Positions 26,454 through 34,200 of a stretch of DNA of 64,000 bases are shown piece after piece (the stretch's first letter is position 1; each line of letters starts with the position of its first letter). The DNA comes from Glaciecola sp049650345 (GTDB lineage Bacteria > Pseudomonadota > Gammaproteobacteria > Enterobacterales > Alteromonadaceae), in contig JBARZY010000125.1 in NCBI GenBank assembly GCA_049650345.1, positions 1 to 64,000 on the forward strand. The letters run 5' to 3'. The translations under genes were made by a program, and so were the position numbers. A model generated the notes under the pieces. It saw nothing but the letters and a program-made list of their open reading frames with translations, had not been told where the DNA came from and searched no databases.

Positions 26454-27677
26454 TTATTCGTATTTATTAATAAATTCGGTCACGATTGGTCGTATGTTTT
26501 TACGATACATTGAACCACTGAATATTCCATAATGTCCGGCACCTGCTTGTACATGGTGTTTGCGCATGTTTTTAGGAATACTTTTACATAAATCTTGTGC
26601 CGCTTCTGTTTGGCCTAAACCACAAATATCGTCGTTTGCACCTTCAACAGTTAACAATGCTGTGTTGGTAATGGCGCTAAAGTCAACTGGCTCACCTTTG
26701 TAGGTAATCGTTTGCTTGGCTATTTCATTTTTCTTAAATATACGCTCTATGGTTTCCAAGTAAAATTCTGCTGGCATATCTAATACAGCTAGGTATTCGT
26801 CATAAAATGCACGGAATCTATCGGCGTCTTCTTGCTCACCAAACAACAAATTTTGGAAAAATCCAGCATGTTTCTTAACGTGATTTTGCTGATTCATAGA
26901 AATGAAACCACCCAGTTGCATAAAACCTGGATAAACTTTTCTACCCGCGCCTACATAACCTGCAGGGACTTCCATTATGGCTACATTTTTAAACCAATTC
27001 ATAGGACGCTTTTGGGCAAACTCGTTTACGCGCGTAGGGTTTTTACTCGTATCTAGCGGTCCCGCCATCAGCGTGAGCGATTTTGGAATGTTTTTATTGT
27101 TTTGCTGTGCCATTACGGCCGTCGCGATAAGGGCTTGAACAGTTGGTTGGCATATGGCAACCACGTGAGTGTTTGGGCCTAAGAACTCTAAGAATTCGAT
27201 AAGATAGGTAACATAACAATCAAACGAGAACGGACCTGCATCAAGTGGCACTTCACGGGCGTCTGCCCAGTCGGTAATGTACACTTCGTGATCAGGTATA
27301 AGCGCTTCCACAGTGCCTTTTAACAGTGTTGCGTGGTGGCCAGAAAGCGGTGCAACTAACAATACTTTTTCGTTGTCGGTATGCCCTACCAAGTCAAAAT
27401 GCATTAAGTCGCAGAATGGCTTAGATAATACAATTTTTTCGTCTACTTTAAATGTGCCTGCACCATCGGCCGTAGTGACCTGATCTATCTCAAAACCGAG
27501 TTTGTCGTATCTGCGGGTAAGGCGCATGGCGGTTTCTAGCGATGCATTTGCTAAACGGCCAGACCATGTATACGACCACGGGTTAGATGGATGGGTAACA
27601 ATATCATTAACAATACTGAGTCCTTCATTCATCATTTGGCCGGTACGTGCTAAATAATCGTAGGCTTGATAGTTCAT
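26454..27677 (-). CDS. phaZ: Intracellular polyhydroxyalkanoate depolymerase
   Basis: This enzyme mobilises stored PHB by hydrolysing it to hydroxybutyrate units. The 407-residue product matches the intracellular PhaZ1 family: no signal peptide, an alpha/beta-hydrolase fold, the Cys nucleophile in VAICQPTVQALIA in place of the lipase Ser, and conserved blocks NPWSYTWSGR, LLVAPLSGHHATLLKGTV, EVYITDWADAREV and GPLDTSKNPT. GGAG precedes the ATG. It is downstream of the two phasin genes on the same strand, separated by about 130 bases with a palindrome. Confidence 0.93.
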   Translation of the reverse strand: MNYQAYDYLARTGQMMNEGLSIVNDIVTHPSNPWSYTWSGRLANASLETAMRLTRRYDKLGFEIDQVTTADGAGTFKVDEKIVLSKPFCDLMHFDLVGHTDNEKVLLVAPLSGHHATLLKGTVEALIPDHEVYITDWADAREVPLDAGPFSFDCYVTYLIEFLEFLGPNTHVVAICQPTVQALIATAVMAQQNNKNIPKSLTLMAGPLDTSKNPTRVNEFAQKRPMNWFKNVAIMEVPAGYVGAGRKVYPGFMQLGGFISMNQQNHVKKHAGFFQNLLFGEQEDADRFRAFYDEYLAVLDMPAEFYLETIERIFKKNEIAKQTITYKGEPVDFSAITNTALLTVEGANDDICGLGQTEAAQDLCKSIPKNMRKHHVQAGAGHYGIFSGSMYRKNIRPIVTEFINKYE

Positions 27678-27766
27678 TATTGACTCTCCAATGGTGAAAA
27701 CAAAAAAACTTCAACCACTAATAACACATGACCTTTTGGCCCGTACATCCTAGTGATTGAAGTTAT

Positions 27767-27786
27767 GCAGATAACAAGTTATCTGC
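27767..27786. promoter_or_regulatory. 20-bp perfect palindrome between phasin 1 and phaZ
   Basis: GCAGATAAC and GTTATCTGC face each other around AA, a perfect 20-bp dyad. As RNA it would give an 8-bp stem with a CAAG loop but no T-run follows. It could be a transcript-end hairpin of the phasin gene or an operator for phaZ, whose start is 90 bases away. Confidence 0.5.
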
Positions 27787-27807
27787 CAAACAGTTGCTAA
27801 GTTTAAA

Positions 27808-28152
27808 TTACTTGGCTGCAGCTGTCATTTTAGATGAAACTTCTTCGCTGATGTCTTTCAACATTGCGCCAGCTTTCTGTTGAGCACCAGACACTAAGGT
27901 ATAGGTCTCTTTAGCAGATTCTGTGATAGTTTCTTGTAAGCCTTCCAAGTAAGTTTTTTGTGCTTCAGCTAGGCTCATCACGTCTTTTTGTTGACCAGCA
28001 GTTTCTGCAAAAGAAACACCGTTAGTTAACAAAGTAGTGAAAAGTGTATTTTGCTTTTCGGCTAACTCTTGTAACGTTGACATGTTAAGTGTTGCTAATT
28101 CAGTAACAGGCTTCATTGACTCTTTTAGTTGCTCATTGATTTTATCAAACAT
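27808..28152 (-). CDS. phaP: Phasin family protein
   Basis: Phasins coat PHA granules and control their size and number. The 114-residue protein is helical and amphipathic, without signal peptide. It has the family pattern: a central 'LAEKQNTLFTTLLTNGV' helix, then 'MSLAEAQKTYLEGLQETITESAKETYTLVSGAQQKAG'. The ATG at 28152 is chosen because GGAGA lies six bases upstream; an in-frame TTG at 28164 lies before that site. It follows the tailed phasin in the same direction after about 40 bases, so the two may be co-transcribed. Confidence 0.88.
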   Translation of the reverse strand: MFDKINEQLKESMKPVTELATLNMSTLQELAEKQNTLFTTLLTNGVSFAETAGQQKDVMSLAEAQKTYLEGLQETITESAKETYTLVSGAQQKAGAMLKDISEEVSSKMTAAAK

Positions 28153-28191
28153 AATGTTCTCCAAATATTTAAAATGTAATTACAAACTGGT

Positions 28192-28872
28192 TTATTCTGC
28201 CGCTTTCACGTCAGAAGGTGATAACTTTGCGACCGTTTTTGGAGCGGCAGTTTTTGTTTCAACTTTCGCTTGGCTTTCGGTCTTTACAACTTTTGGTGCT
28301 GCTTTAGCTGCCGGTTTAGTGGCCGCTGGTGTAGCTGCTGTTTCGGTTTTCACTGCCGCTTTAGCCGCCGTTTTGGGGCTCGCTTTGGTTGCAACGGGCT
28401 TTTTCGTAGCGTTGCCTGCAGTGCTTGATGCTTTTGATGCTGTTTTCTTTGCCACTGGTTTTTTAGCTGCGGCTTTCTTGGGCGCGGCTTTCTTGACTGG
28501 CGCTTTAGCTACAGCTACCGTTGGTGCTTCTGTGAATGCGGCTTTGGTTTGCGTGCTCACATTCTCAAGACTATTTTTAACCAAGTCGGTCATTTCGGCG
28601 CGAATACCGTTTAATTCAGAGTAAGTTGTTTTTGAAGCACTTGTTACACGCTCACGCACAGATTCGGCGTAAACAGTTTGTGCTGCAATCATACCCTTCA
28701 TTTCTGTTTGGCTTGACAAAGCGCCTAATAATTTAACGCTGTCTTGCATTACGCCAGAAAATAAGACGGTTTGTTGCTTTGACATTAGCTCAAGCGTTTT
28801 TGCATTCATTTCAAACATGCTAGCCGCTGGCTGTGTCGATTTCTTCATTTGTTCTGAAAATTTACCGAACAT
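28192..28872 (-). CDS. Phasin with histone-H1-like Lys/Ala/Pro tail
   Basis: The N-terminal ~110 residues form a phasin domain (MFGKFSEQMKKSTQPAASMF, then LMSKQQTVLFSGVMQDSVKLL). The rest (about 115-226) is low complexity with repeated KKAAPKK, AAKKP, KPAAK and TKAS units, like histone H1, AlgP or the tail of Pseudomonas PhaF. In PhaF such a tail binds DNA and helps partition granules at division. A nucleoid-tethering role here is inferred by analogy. The ATG at 28872 has GAGG eight bases upstream; upstream in-frame codons do not look coding. A perfect palindrome lies about 105 bases upstream of this start. Confidence 0.87.
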   Translation of the reverse strand: MFGKFSEQMKKSTQPAASMFEMNAKTLELMSKQQTVLFSGVMQDSVKLLGALSSQTEMKGMIAAQTVYAESVRERVTSASKTTYSELNGIRAEMTDLVKNSLENVSTQTKAAFTEAPTVAVAKAPVKKAAPKKAAAKKPVAKKTASKASSTAGNATKKPVATKASPKTAAKAAVKTETAATPAATKPAAKAAPKVVKTESQAKVETKTAAPKTVAKLSPSDVKAAE

Positions 28873-28975
28873 GTGTTTGTCCTCAAGTTTTGAAAGTTTG
28901 AAAGCAATTTGCTGCGCTGCAACATTGCGTATGGTCAAATAATAGTCGATCTGCAGATAAGATCAAGGAATATTT

Positions 28976-28990
28976 TGTTGCAGTGCAACA
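28976..28990. promoter_or_regulatory. Candidate PhaR operator upstream of the tailed phasin
   Basis: TGTTGCA-G-TGCAACA is a perfect 15-bp palindrome about 105 bases upstream of the phasin ATG. Its core GTTGCAGTGCAA recurs exactly upstream of phaR (29567-29578). PhaR proteins studied in other bacteria bind TGC-rich sites and regulate phasin genes and their own gene. A further TGC-rich stretch lies at 28911-28928. Confidence 0.6.
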
Positions 28991-29030
28991 TTTTTTCGGT
29001 GTGAGGGCGAGGGGTTTGGATAAGTACTTG

Positions 29031-29480
29031 TTATTTATCGGAATTATTGTCATTGCGACGTTTGTCGTACGACCATGTTGACATGTTTTGTTCCATCATT
29101 TTAGAAAAAATACCCATTGGCGAGTTGTCTACCATGTTTTTCATCACACTTTGCACCTTCTCTTGCTGATTCATAAATTGAACCAAGCTCTGCTCAAGGT
29201 ACTGTCCTACGTATGGCTGCATATCTGACTCATAATATCGAATAAGCTGCTTAAGTAATACGTCGGTAAGAAGGGTTTGTTGGTCGTTGGTTTCTGATTC
29301 GGTAATAATTTGCAGCAATACGCTCTTGGTAAGATCGTCGTCACTTTTAGAGTCAACTATTTTAAAGTCACTGTGTTCGTTAATAAGTGTTTTAATATAA
29401 CTGAGGTTCACATATTTGCTATTTACCGTATCGTATAAACGGCGATTTGGATATTTCTTAATAATAATCAATGTGAACAC
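29031..29480 (-). CDS. phaR: Polyhydroxyalkanoate synthesis regulator PhaR
   Basis: PhaR represses phasin genes and itself, and is released when it binds PHA. The 149-residue protein has the family hallmark near its start, IIKKYPNRRLYDT, followed by the PHB/PHA accumulation regulator domains (YVNLSYIKTLI; LLTDVLLKQLIRYYESDMQPYVGQYLEQSL) and a C-terminal helical part. The start is uncertain: GTG 29480 or TTG 29471. The palindrome at 29556-29579 stands upstream, as expected for autoregulation. It lies between the permease and the phasins, all on the minus strand. Confidence 0.9.
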   Translation of the reverse strand: MFTLIIIKKYPNRRLYDTVNSKYVNLSYIKTLINEHSDFKIVDSKSDDDLTKSVLLQIITESETNDQQTLLTDVLLKQLIRYYESDMQPYVGQYLEQSLVQFMNQQEKVQSVMKNMVDNSPMGIFSKMMEQNMSTWSYDKRRNDNNSDK

Positions 29481-29555
29481 TCGTTGTATGCTTTTGTATA
29501 GAGTACCTCAAGCGAGTACTAAATACATCTATGTTGAGTGGATGCAGGTTAATTT

Positions 29556-29579
29556 ATTGCACTGCGGTTGCAGTGCAAT
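29556..29579. promoter_or_regulatory. Candidate PhaR operator / hairpin upstream of phaR
   Basis: ATTGCACTGC and GCAGTGCAAT form a perfect 10-bp dyad around GGTT, 76-99 bases upstream of the phaR start and just after the permease stop. It shares the 12-mer GTTGCAGTGCAA with the site upstream of the tailed phasin. It may also serve as a transcript-end hairpin for the permease gene. Confidence 0.6.
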
Positions 29580-29589
29580 TGTTTACTCG

Positions 29590-30969
29590 CTATTTTTGTG
29601 CCTTATTTGGCTTAAACACCGACGGCCCACATAGCGTGGTAATAGTGATAATACCTATAAGTAAGCCTAACCAAGGTTCAAACAGGCTAAATGCCATCGC
29701 AGTAATGACCATAGCGCCGCGTTCAGTGGCATCGTCCACTAATGACAATGCCAATGTGGCACAAGCAAAAGCAGTTAGTATTAGCGTAACTGCCAATGCA
29801 ACCGGTAACAAAGGCTGCAGTAAGGTGACTAACGGTAACAGTATAAATAAAATAGGTAGACCAAACGCATAAAAGCTACCAATACTGTCAAATATAGAAT
29901 CCACTTTATCTCTGCCTTGTGTCCAACGCTTCAACAAAATAACTTGAATGCCAGTCCACAGTACCCCTTGAGTGGTAAAGAACGGAGCAATGATTCCCAT
30001 TATAACGTTGCGAATGCCTGTTGCCATGTGCGCACGGCTTCCGTTTAATTCAAGTTTTTCGTCGCTGCGCTGTTGCTGTGCTTGTTCAATCATTTCATTA
30101 CCAGTAACAACATCACCGAAAAATAAGATGTAAGTAATAAGTGCTAATGGGAACGACGCAACAAAGGTACTAACAGGAGGCCAACCAATCATAAATGGCG
30201 AGGCTTTTGCCCATAATGATGTAGTAGCACCAACAACATCTAAAATCTCCCAACGGATGTTGTATTCAAATTCACCTGTAAAATAACCAATTGTCCCCGC
30301 AATAATGAAACCGGGCAGCAAGCCGAAACCAAGTAACACCGCTAATGCTTTATTTTTGACAGCTATTGCTTGTAACGGCTTAGAAAAAGCAAATACTAAA
30401 CAGATCGCCACACCAATTGTTCCAGCAATAGGCGCTGACTGGAATACATTGGCGGCATCGCCATCCTTTGTTACTCGCAAGAATGCTGCAATAGCGGCGC
30501 CTAATATAATACCTCCTTTAAAAACACTTGGAACAACCTTAATAAGCTTTGCGCCTAGTCCGGTCACACCGAGAAAGATAAGAATAAAGGCAAAGTTAAG
30601 TGATAGAGCGGTCATTGCTTGAAACTGAGCATCATGATTGCCCAAATAAGCGGGAGTGGTAATAAAAGCCACAACAAAAGGGATAGCAGGTGTTAACCAG
30701 CCTGGGGCATATGGGTCACCAAAAAACATCCACGAAAACGAAATTAACATACTGTGAAACATGGCCATTACCACAGCTTCTTCAAAACTAAGGCCGAGTA
30801 ATGCCATAAAGTAAGGGACTAAAGCTAAACCCGTTGCACCAGCTACTGCTAAACCTTGAAGCATATTGGTTAGCGAAAAGCGCAAGTGAATTAAGGGTAT
30901 GCGCATAGTAAATGGGCCCCAGTTTATGCCCGGCTGGACTGAACCGTTGTCTCGTTTTTTGTACATCAT
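29590..30969 (-). CDS. Multi-pass membrane permease, NCS2/SulP-like, substrate unknown
   Basis: The 459-residue protein is very hydrophobic with roughly 12 membrane helices. Segments such as GDPYAPGWLTPAIPFVVAF and SVFKGGIILGAAIAA resemble the membrane core of nucleobase (NCS2) and SulP-type transporters, with the half-helix 'P..P' pattern. A polar loop (about 285-310, EQAQQQRSDEKLELNG) lies in the middle. The position between phaR and phaC in a PHA island hints at transport of a carboxylate or other PHA-related compound, but this is guesswork. The start is ATG 30969 or 30966. Confidence 0.6.
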   Translation of the reverse strand: MMYKKRDNGSVQPGINWGPFTMRIPLIHLRFSLTNMLQGLAVAGATGLALVPYFMALLGLSFEEAVVMAMFHSMLISFSWMFFGDPYAPGWLTPAIPFVVAFITTPAYLGNHDAQFQAMTALSLNFAFILIFLGVTGLGAKLIKVVPSVFKGGIILGAAIAAFLRVTKDGDAANVFQSAPIAGTIGVAICLVFAFSKPLQAIAVKNKALAVLLGFGLLPGFIIAGTIGYFTGEFEYNIRWEILDVVGATTSLWAKASPFMIGWPPVSTFVASFPLALITYILFFGDVVTGNEMIEQAQQQRSDEKLELNGSRAHMATGIRNVIMGIIAPFFTTQGVLWTGIQVILLKRWTQGRDKVDSIFDSIGSFYAFGLPILFILLPLVTLLQPLLPVALAVTLILTAFACATLALSLVDDATERGAMVITAMAFSLFEPWLGLLIGIITITTLCGPSVFKPNKAQK

Positions 30970-31375
30970 CTCAATCTCGTTTTGTTATTTGGTATATTTT
31001 TACCATTTTTTTACAAAAAAGACCCATTTAAATTACAAATGGATGTCCATTAGAGAAAGATTGCATTGTAATTGTGTATAAATGTAAACGGTCGACTGAT
31101 TTACTTACATTTTACAACTTCGGTACAGTAATACTGAAACATTTACCGTGCTAGTATTTCACCAACATTACGCACTTATGCTAATTATGGTCTGCATTAA
31201 CTAATGCGCGAAATGTCTATCAAGGAACGAAAATAAACTTTCAGCAAAGATGCTGCGACTTAATTTACAAGCCATGCACATGCGCAGTAATGCCTAGCTT
31301 GTAAGTTCAAATATAATGGTTGTTGTTTATATATTTGGTTCACACAGTAATAAAGTTACATGAGGATTATCTAAA
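30970..31375. other. Divergent non-coding region
   Basis: This 406-bp AT-rich gap separates the permease (left) from the secreted protein (right). It holds TTGCATTGTAA (31061-31071), two mismatches from the candidate PhaR core, about 92 bases upstream of the permease. It also has an 8-bp inverted repeat TTACAAGC/GCTTGTAA at 31265-31272 and 31297-31304. I see no gene in it. Confidence 0.4.
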
Positions 31376-31900
31376 ATGAAACGTACAGTTAACACCACAA
31401 CAAAATTACTATGCTGTTTTGCGTTGGCGCTGCCATTATTTATGGCTAATGGCCAAGTCGTGACAACTGACACAGAAGCAGAAACGGCAAACATTGACAA
31501 AGATGTAGAGGTGATTGGTGTCGTAGGGCAAAAGCCATTGAGTTTTTTCCGCAGACAAATGGCCAGCGCAGAACTTGACTTTTACGACGCATTCAACGCA
31601 GTAGCAAATGAGGAAAAGTTCAAAATAAAGTGTCGTCGAGAAACAACGGTAGGCAGTAATATGAAACGTCAACGTTGTTACCCACAATACATGCTAGATG
31701 AGATGGCAGCGCGCACTCAAGACGTATTGTCGTCTGGCGGTCCTTACCCCTCATTTGCCGACATAGAAGTAATGACGAAAAAAGAGAAAAAAGAATCTTT
31801 AGCGTATCTAGAAAAAGTGGTGCTTGAGCATCCTCAATTACTCGCAAAGCTTATCGACTTGAACGAAAAGCAAGCGCTATACGAACAGAAGAAACAATAA
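31376..31900 (+). CDS. Secreted protein of unknown function
   Basis: The 174-residue product has a signal peptide (about 1-27, ending in MANGQ), an acidic linker, and then a predicted small helical domain. That domain opens with VIGVVGQKPLSFFRRQMASAELDFYDAFNAVA and contains two cysteines (KCRRE and QRCYPQY) that could pair in the periplasm. The tail is charged and helical. I recognise the pattern as common in Alteromonadales exported proteins but cannot give a function. It is the only plus-strand gene within the minus-strand PHA run, placed between phaC and the permease. Confidence 0.7.
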   Translation: MKRTVNTTTKLLCCFALALPLFMANGQVVTTDTEAETANIDKDVEVIGVVGQKPLSFFRRQMASAELDFYDAFNAVANEEKFKIKCRRETTVGSNMKRQRCYPQYMLDEMAARTQDVLSSGGPYPSFADIEVMTKKEKKESLAYLEKVVLEHPQLLAKLIDLNEKQALYEQKKQ

Positions 31901-31924
31901 TGTACAATTGACAACACACACATG

Positions 31925-31952
31925 AAGCCCTCTTTTGTCACTATGAGGGCTT
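31925..31952. terminator. Hairpin between secreted protein and phaC
   Basis: AAGCCCTC (31925-31932) pairs with GAGGGCTT (31945-31952) in the 90-bp convergent gap. The following T content is low on both strands, so it is a weak terminator call. Confidence 0.5.
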
Positions 31953-31990
31953 GTCTTGGCAACGCTAAATGCAACCGCTTTGCAGGATCG

Positions 31991-33766
31991 TTATTTTAAA
32001 ATTTTTAATACATATTCGCCAGGGGCGTCGCCTAATGCGGGTAAGTTTTCACAATCACCAGGTTGTGGTGGCTTTATGCGTTTACCCGATTGCGGTTTTA
32101 GCCAACTATGCCAATCAACCCACCATGACCCTTCATGTTCAGTAGCGCCCTCTAGCCACTCTTCAGGTGTTTCTGGCAGTGTATCATTGGTCCAATGAGG
32201 GTATTTCCCGCCTTTGGTAGGGTTGATTACGCCCGCAATGTGGCCAGAACCGCCCAATACAAAACGCGAGTCGCCTGAAACTAATTTAGTTCCTTCATAA
32301 GCTCCTTGCCATAGCACAATGTGATCGGCAACGGTGGTTAAAAAATAGGTAGGCACATCAATGTTTGCCATATCAATGGATACGCCATCAATTTCAACGG
32401 CACCGCCTTCTTTTAGCTTATTTTCCCAGTAAGTTAGGCGTAAATACTGTTTAAAACAGCTTGCCGGGATATTAGTCGAGTCACTGTTCCAATAGAGGAT
32501 ATCGAATGGAGCGGGATCTTTTCCTTTTAGATAATTATCAACAAAGAATGACCAGAATAAACTGTTCTCACGTAACAAACTGAAGCTCATCGCAATAATG
32601 CGGCCGTCGAAAACACCCTTAATATCAGCATTTTGTTCAATCATGCCAAGCATATCTTCTGAGAAATAGTTGGCTACTTCACCTGGTTGCGAAAAGTCTA
32701 ATAAGGTAGTGAGTAATGTAAGAGAGTTTACGCTAGTGTCACCCTTACCGCGCAGATACGCAGCGGTGACGGCTGACAAAGTGCCGCCTACACAAAAGCC
32801 GGTAAGATTTACCTTGTCTTTCCCCGTTATTTCTTTCACTACATCAAGCGCAGCAACCGTGCCTTTCAACACATAGTCAAAGAAGTCGTTGTCGGCTAAT
32901 TCAGCATCAGGGTTGACCCAAGAAATCATAAATACTGAATACCCGCTATCGAGCAGGCCGCCGACTAGAGATTTATCTTGAGCCAAGTCCATTACATAGT
33001 ACTTGTTGATAAAGGGAGGCGTTACTAGAACAGGAACTTCTTGGCATGTTTTGGTACGCGGTTCGTAGTGTAATAACTCAAACAATTCATTTCTGTACAC
33101 AACTTTACCCGGCGTATTCGCTAAGTTTTCACCCAGTGCGAAAGCATTGGCATCACTTTGACGCATTTTAAAGGCCTCAAGTGGACTTTGCTCCAAGTCT
33201 TCGAGATAGGCTTTCATGCCTTTTAGTATACTTTGGCCTTCGCTTTTTAAAATTTCTTCGCATACTTCAGGATTAGTGAGTACAAAATTGGTGGGAGACA
33301 ACGAATTGACGTACTGACGAGTGAAGAACTTAGCTTGGTCGGCCTCTTTGGGACTGGCAAATTCTATGTTACCTACCATGTTGGTGATCATGTCTACATT
33401 AATTAGATATGACTCTTTAATGTAATTAAATACTGGGTTTTGTTCCCAGTCTTGATGGGCAAAACGTCGATCTTTTTTTCGAGAAGGGTCAGATACTTCA
33501 ACTTCTTCTCCCATCATTGCCTTTGAAGCGCGTTGCCACAAATCGCTCTGCTTTTGCATATATTCAATTTGCTGGTTGAATAATTTGCTAGCATCTACCT
33601 TGGTGTCACCGGCAAGCAAGGCTTGTAATTTTTCTAAATCGCCTAAAAATGGACTAGGTTGTTGGTCACCAATACTGGCGCGCTTTACAATATCTTGCGC
33701 TACTGAGTTAAAAATATTGGCGTATTGTTCAATGTAACCTAACACTTGAGAGTCATCGCTACCCAT
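31991..33766 (-). CDS. phaC: Class I polyhydroxyalkanoate synthase
   Basis: PhaC polymerises (R)-3-hydroxyacyl-CoA into PHA at the granule surface. The ~591-residue product has the N-terminal PhaC_N domain and an alpha/beta-hydrolase core. The lipase-like box is GFCVGG with nucleophile Cys325, and the catalytic Asp and His lie in VADHIVLW and GSGHIAGVINP. The length and single-subunit form fit class I (short-chain monomers). ATG 33766 is preferred because AAGGA lies eight bases upstream; an earlier in-frame ATG at 33784 lies before that site. It follows the DUF6489 gene in the same direction. Confidence 0.95.
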   Translation of the reverse strand: MGSDDSQVLGYIEQYANIFNSVAQDIVKRASIGDQQPSPFLGDLEKLQALLAGDTKVDASKLFNQQIEYMQKQSDLWQRASKAMMGEEVEVSDPSRKKDRRFAHQDWEQNPVFNYIKESYLINVDMITNMVGNIEFASPKEADQAKFFTRQYVNSLSPTNFVLTNPEVCEEILKSEGQSILKGMKAYLEDLEQSPLEAFKMRQSDANAFALGENLANTPGKVVYRNELFELLHYEPRTKTCQEVPVLVTPPFINKYYVMDLAQDKSLVGGLLDSGYSVFMISWVNPDAELADNDFFDYVLKGTVAALDVVKEITGKDKVNLTGFCVGGTLSAVTAAYLRGKGDTSVNSLTLLTTLLDFSQPGEVANYFSEDMLGMIEQNADIKGVFDGRIIAMSFSLLRENSLFWSFFVDNYLKGKDPAPFDILYWNSDSTNIPASCFKQYLRLTYWENKLKEGGAVEIDGVSIDMANIDVPTYFLTTVADHIVLWQGAYEGTKLVSGDSRFVLGGSGHIAGVINPTKGGKYPHWTNDTLPETPEEWLEGATEHEGSWWVDWHSWLKPQSGKRIKPPQPGDCENLPALGDAPGEYVLKILK

Positions 33767-33797
33767 GGTGGTTTCCTTATCCATTATTGGTATGTAA

Positions 33798-34055
33798 TTA
33801 TTTGCTATCTGTTTTATCGCTTGTGTTACCTGTTGCCTGCAAAAAGCTACTCATCATTTTTTGATATGCACTAAAGCCGGTCATCCCCGATTCAATCGAA
33901 GGTTTTACAAAGGTTTCAAATGCAGTCTGTGGGTCTTGCTCGCATTTTTCTAGTAAGTCTTTGGTTATCGAGCTATGTAATTCGCTAAAATCAGGTAGCC
34001 CAAATATTTCGCGTGCTTCTGCTGGTGATATATCTAGTTCAATATTAACTTTCAT
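33798..34055 (-). CDS. DUF6489-type small protein upstream of phaC
   Basis: The 85-residue protein starts MKVNIELDISPAEAREIFGLPDF, which matches a small uncharacterised family often found next to PHA synthase genes. It has no signal peptide or membrane segment; the C-terminal half (SIESGMTGFSAYQKMMSSFLQATG) is amphipathic and somewhat phasin-like. ATG 34055 fits the family start; an ATG four codons earlier is also possible. It begins the minus-strand unit that continues into phaC after about 30 bases. Function is unknown; a granule-associated role is inferred from context. Confidence 0.7.
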   Translation of the reverse strand: MKVNIELDISPAEAREIFGLPDFSELHSSITKDLLEKCEQDPQTAFETFVKPSIESGMTGFSAYQKMMSSFLQATGNTSDKTDSK

Positions 34056-34089
34056 CTTTGCACCCATGCGATAAAATGGTTGAACTTAC

Positions 34090-34131
34090 AGACTAGTCTT
34101 CGACCTCATACTTGTCTAGTCGCATAGACTA
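34090..34131. promoter_or_regulatory. Palindromes in the phaC-mrcB divergent promoter
   Basis: The 145-bp divergent gap contains the perfect palindrome AGACTAGTCT (34090-34099) and, 17 bases on, TAGTC-N5-GACTA (34117-34131). Both share the CTAGTC/GACTAG half site and could be operators for either gene unit. Confidence 0.4.
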
Positions 34132-34200
34132 ATGTATCAAAATTAGAAGACAGATTTATGATGTAGAACAAACGCACAACACACTAAAACAGGAAACTTG

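Noticed and set aside
28037..28624. 195-residue open frame on the plus strand opposite the phasin genes
   Set aside because: It is antisense to the Lys/Ala-rich phasin tail; its Phe/Ala/Val-rich composition is what the reverse complement of such repeats gives, and it has no ribosome binding site or family match.
24293..34055. Complete phaABC-type PHB operon
   Set aside because: phaB and phaC are on opposite strands almost 7 kb apart and no thiolase gene is present, so this is an island and not an operon.
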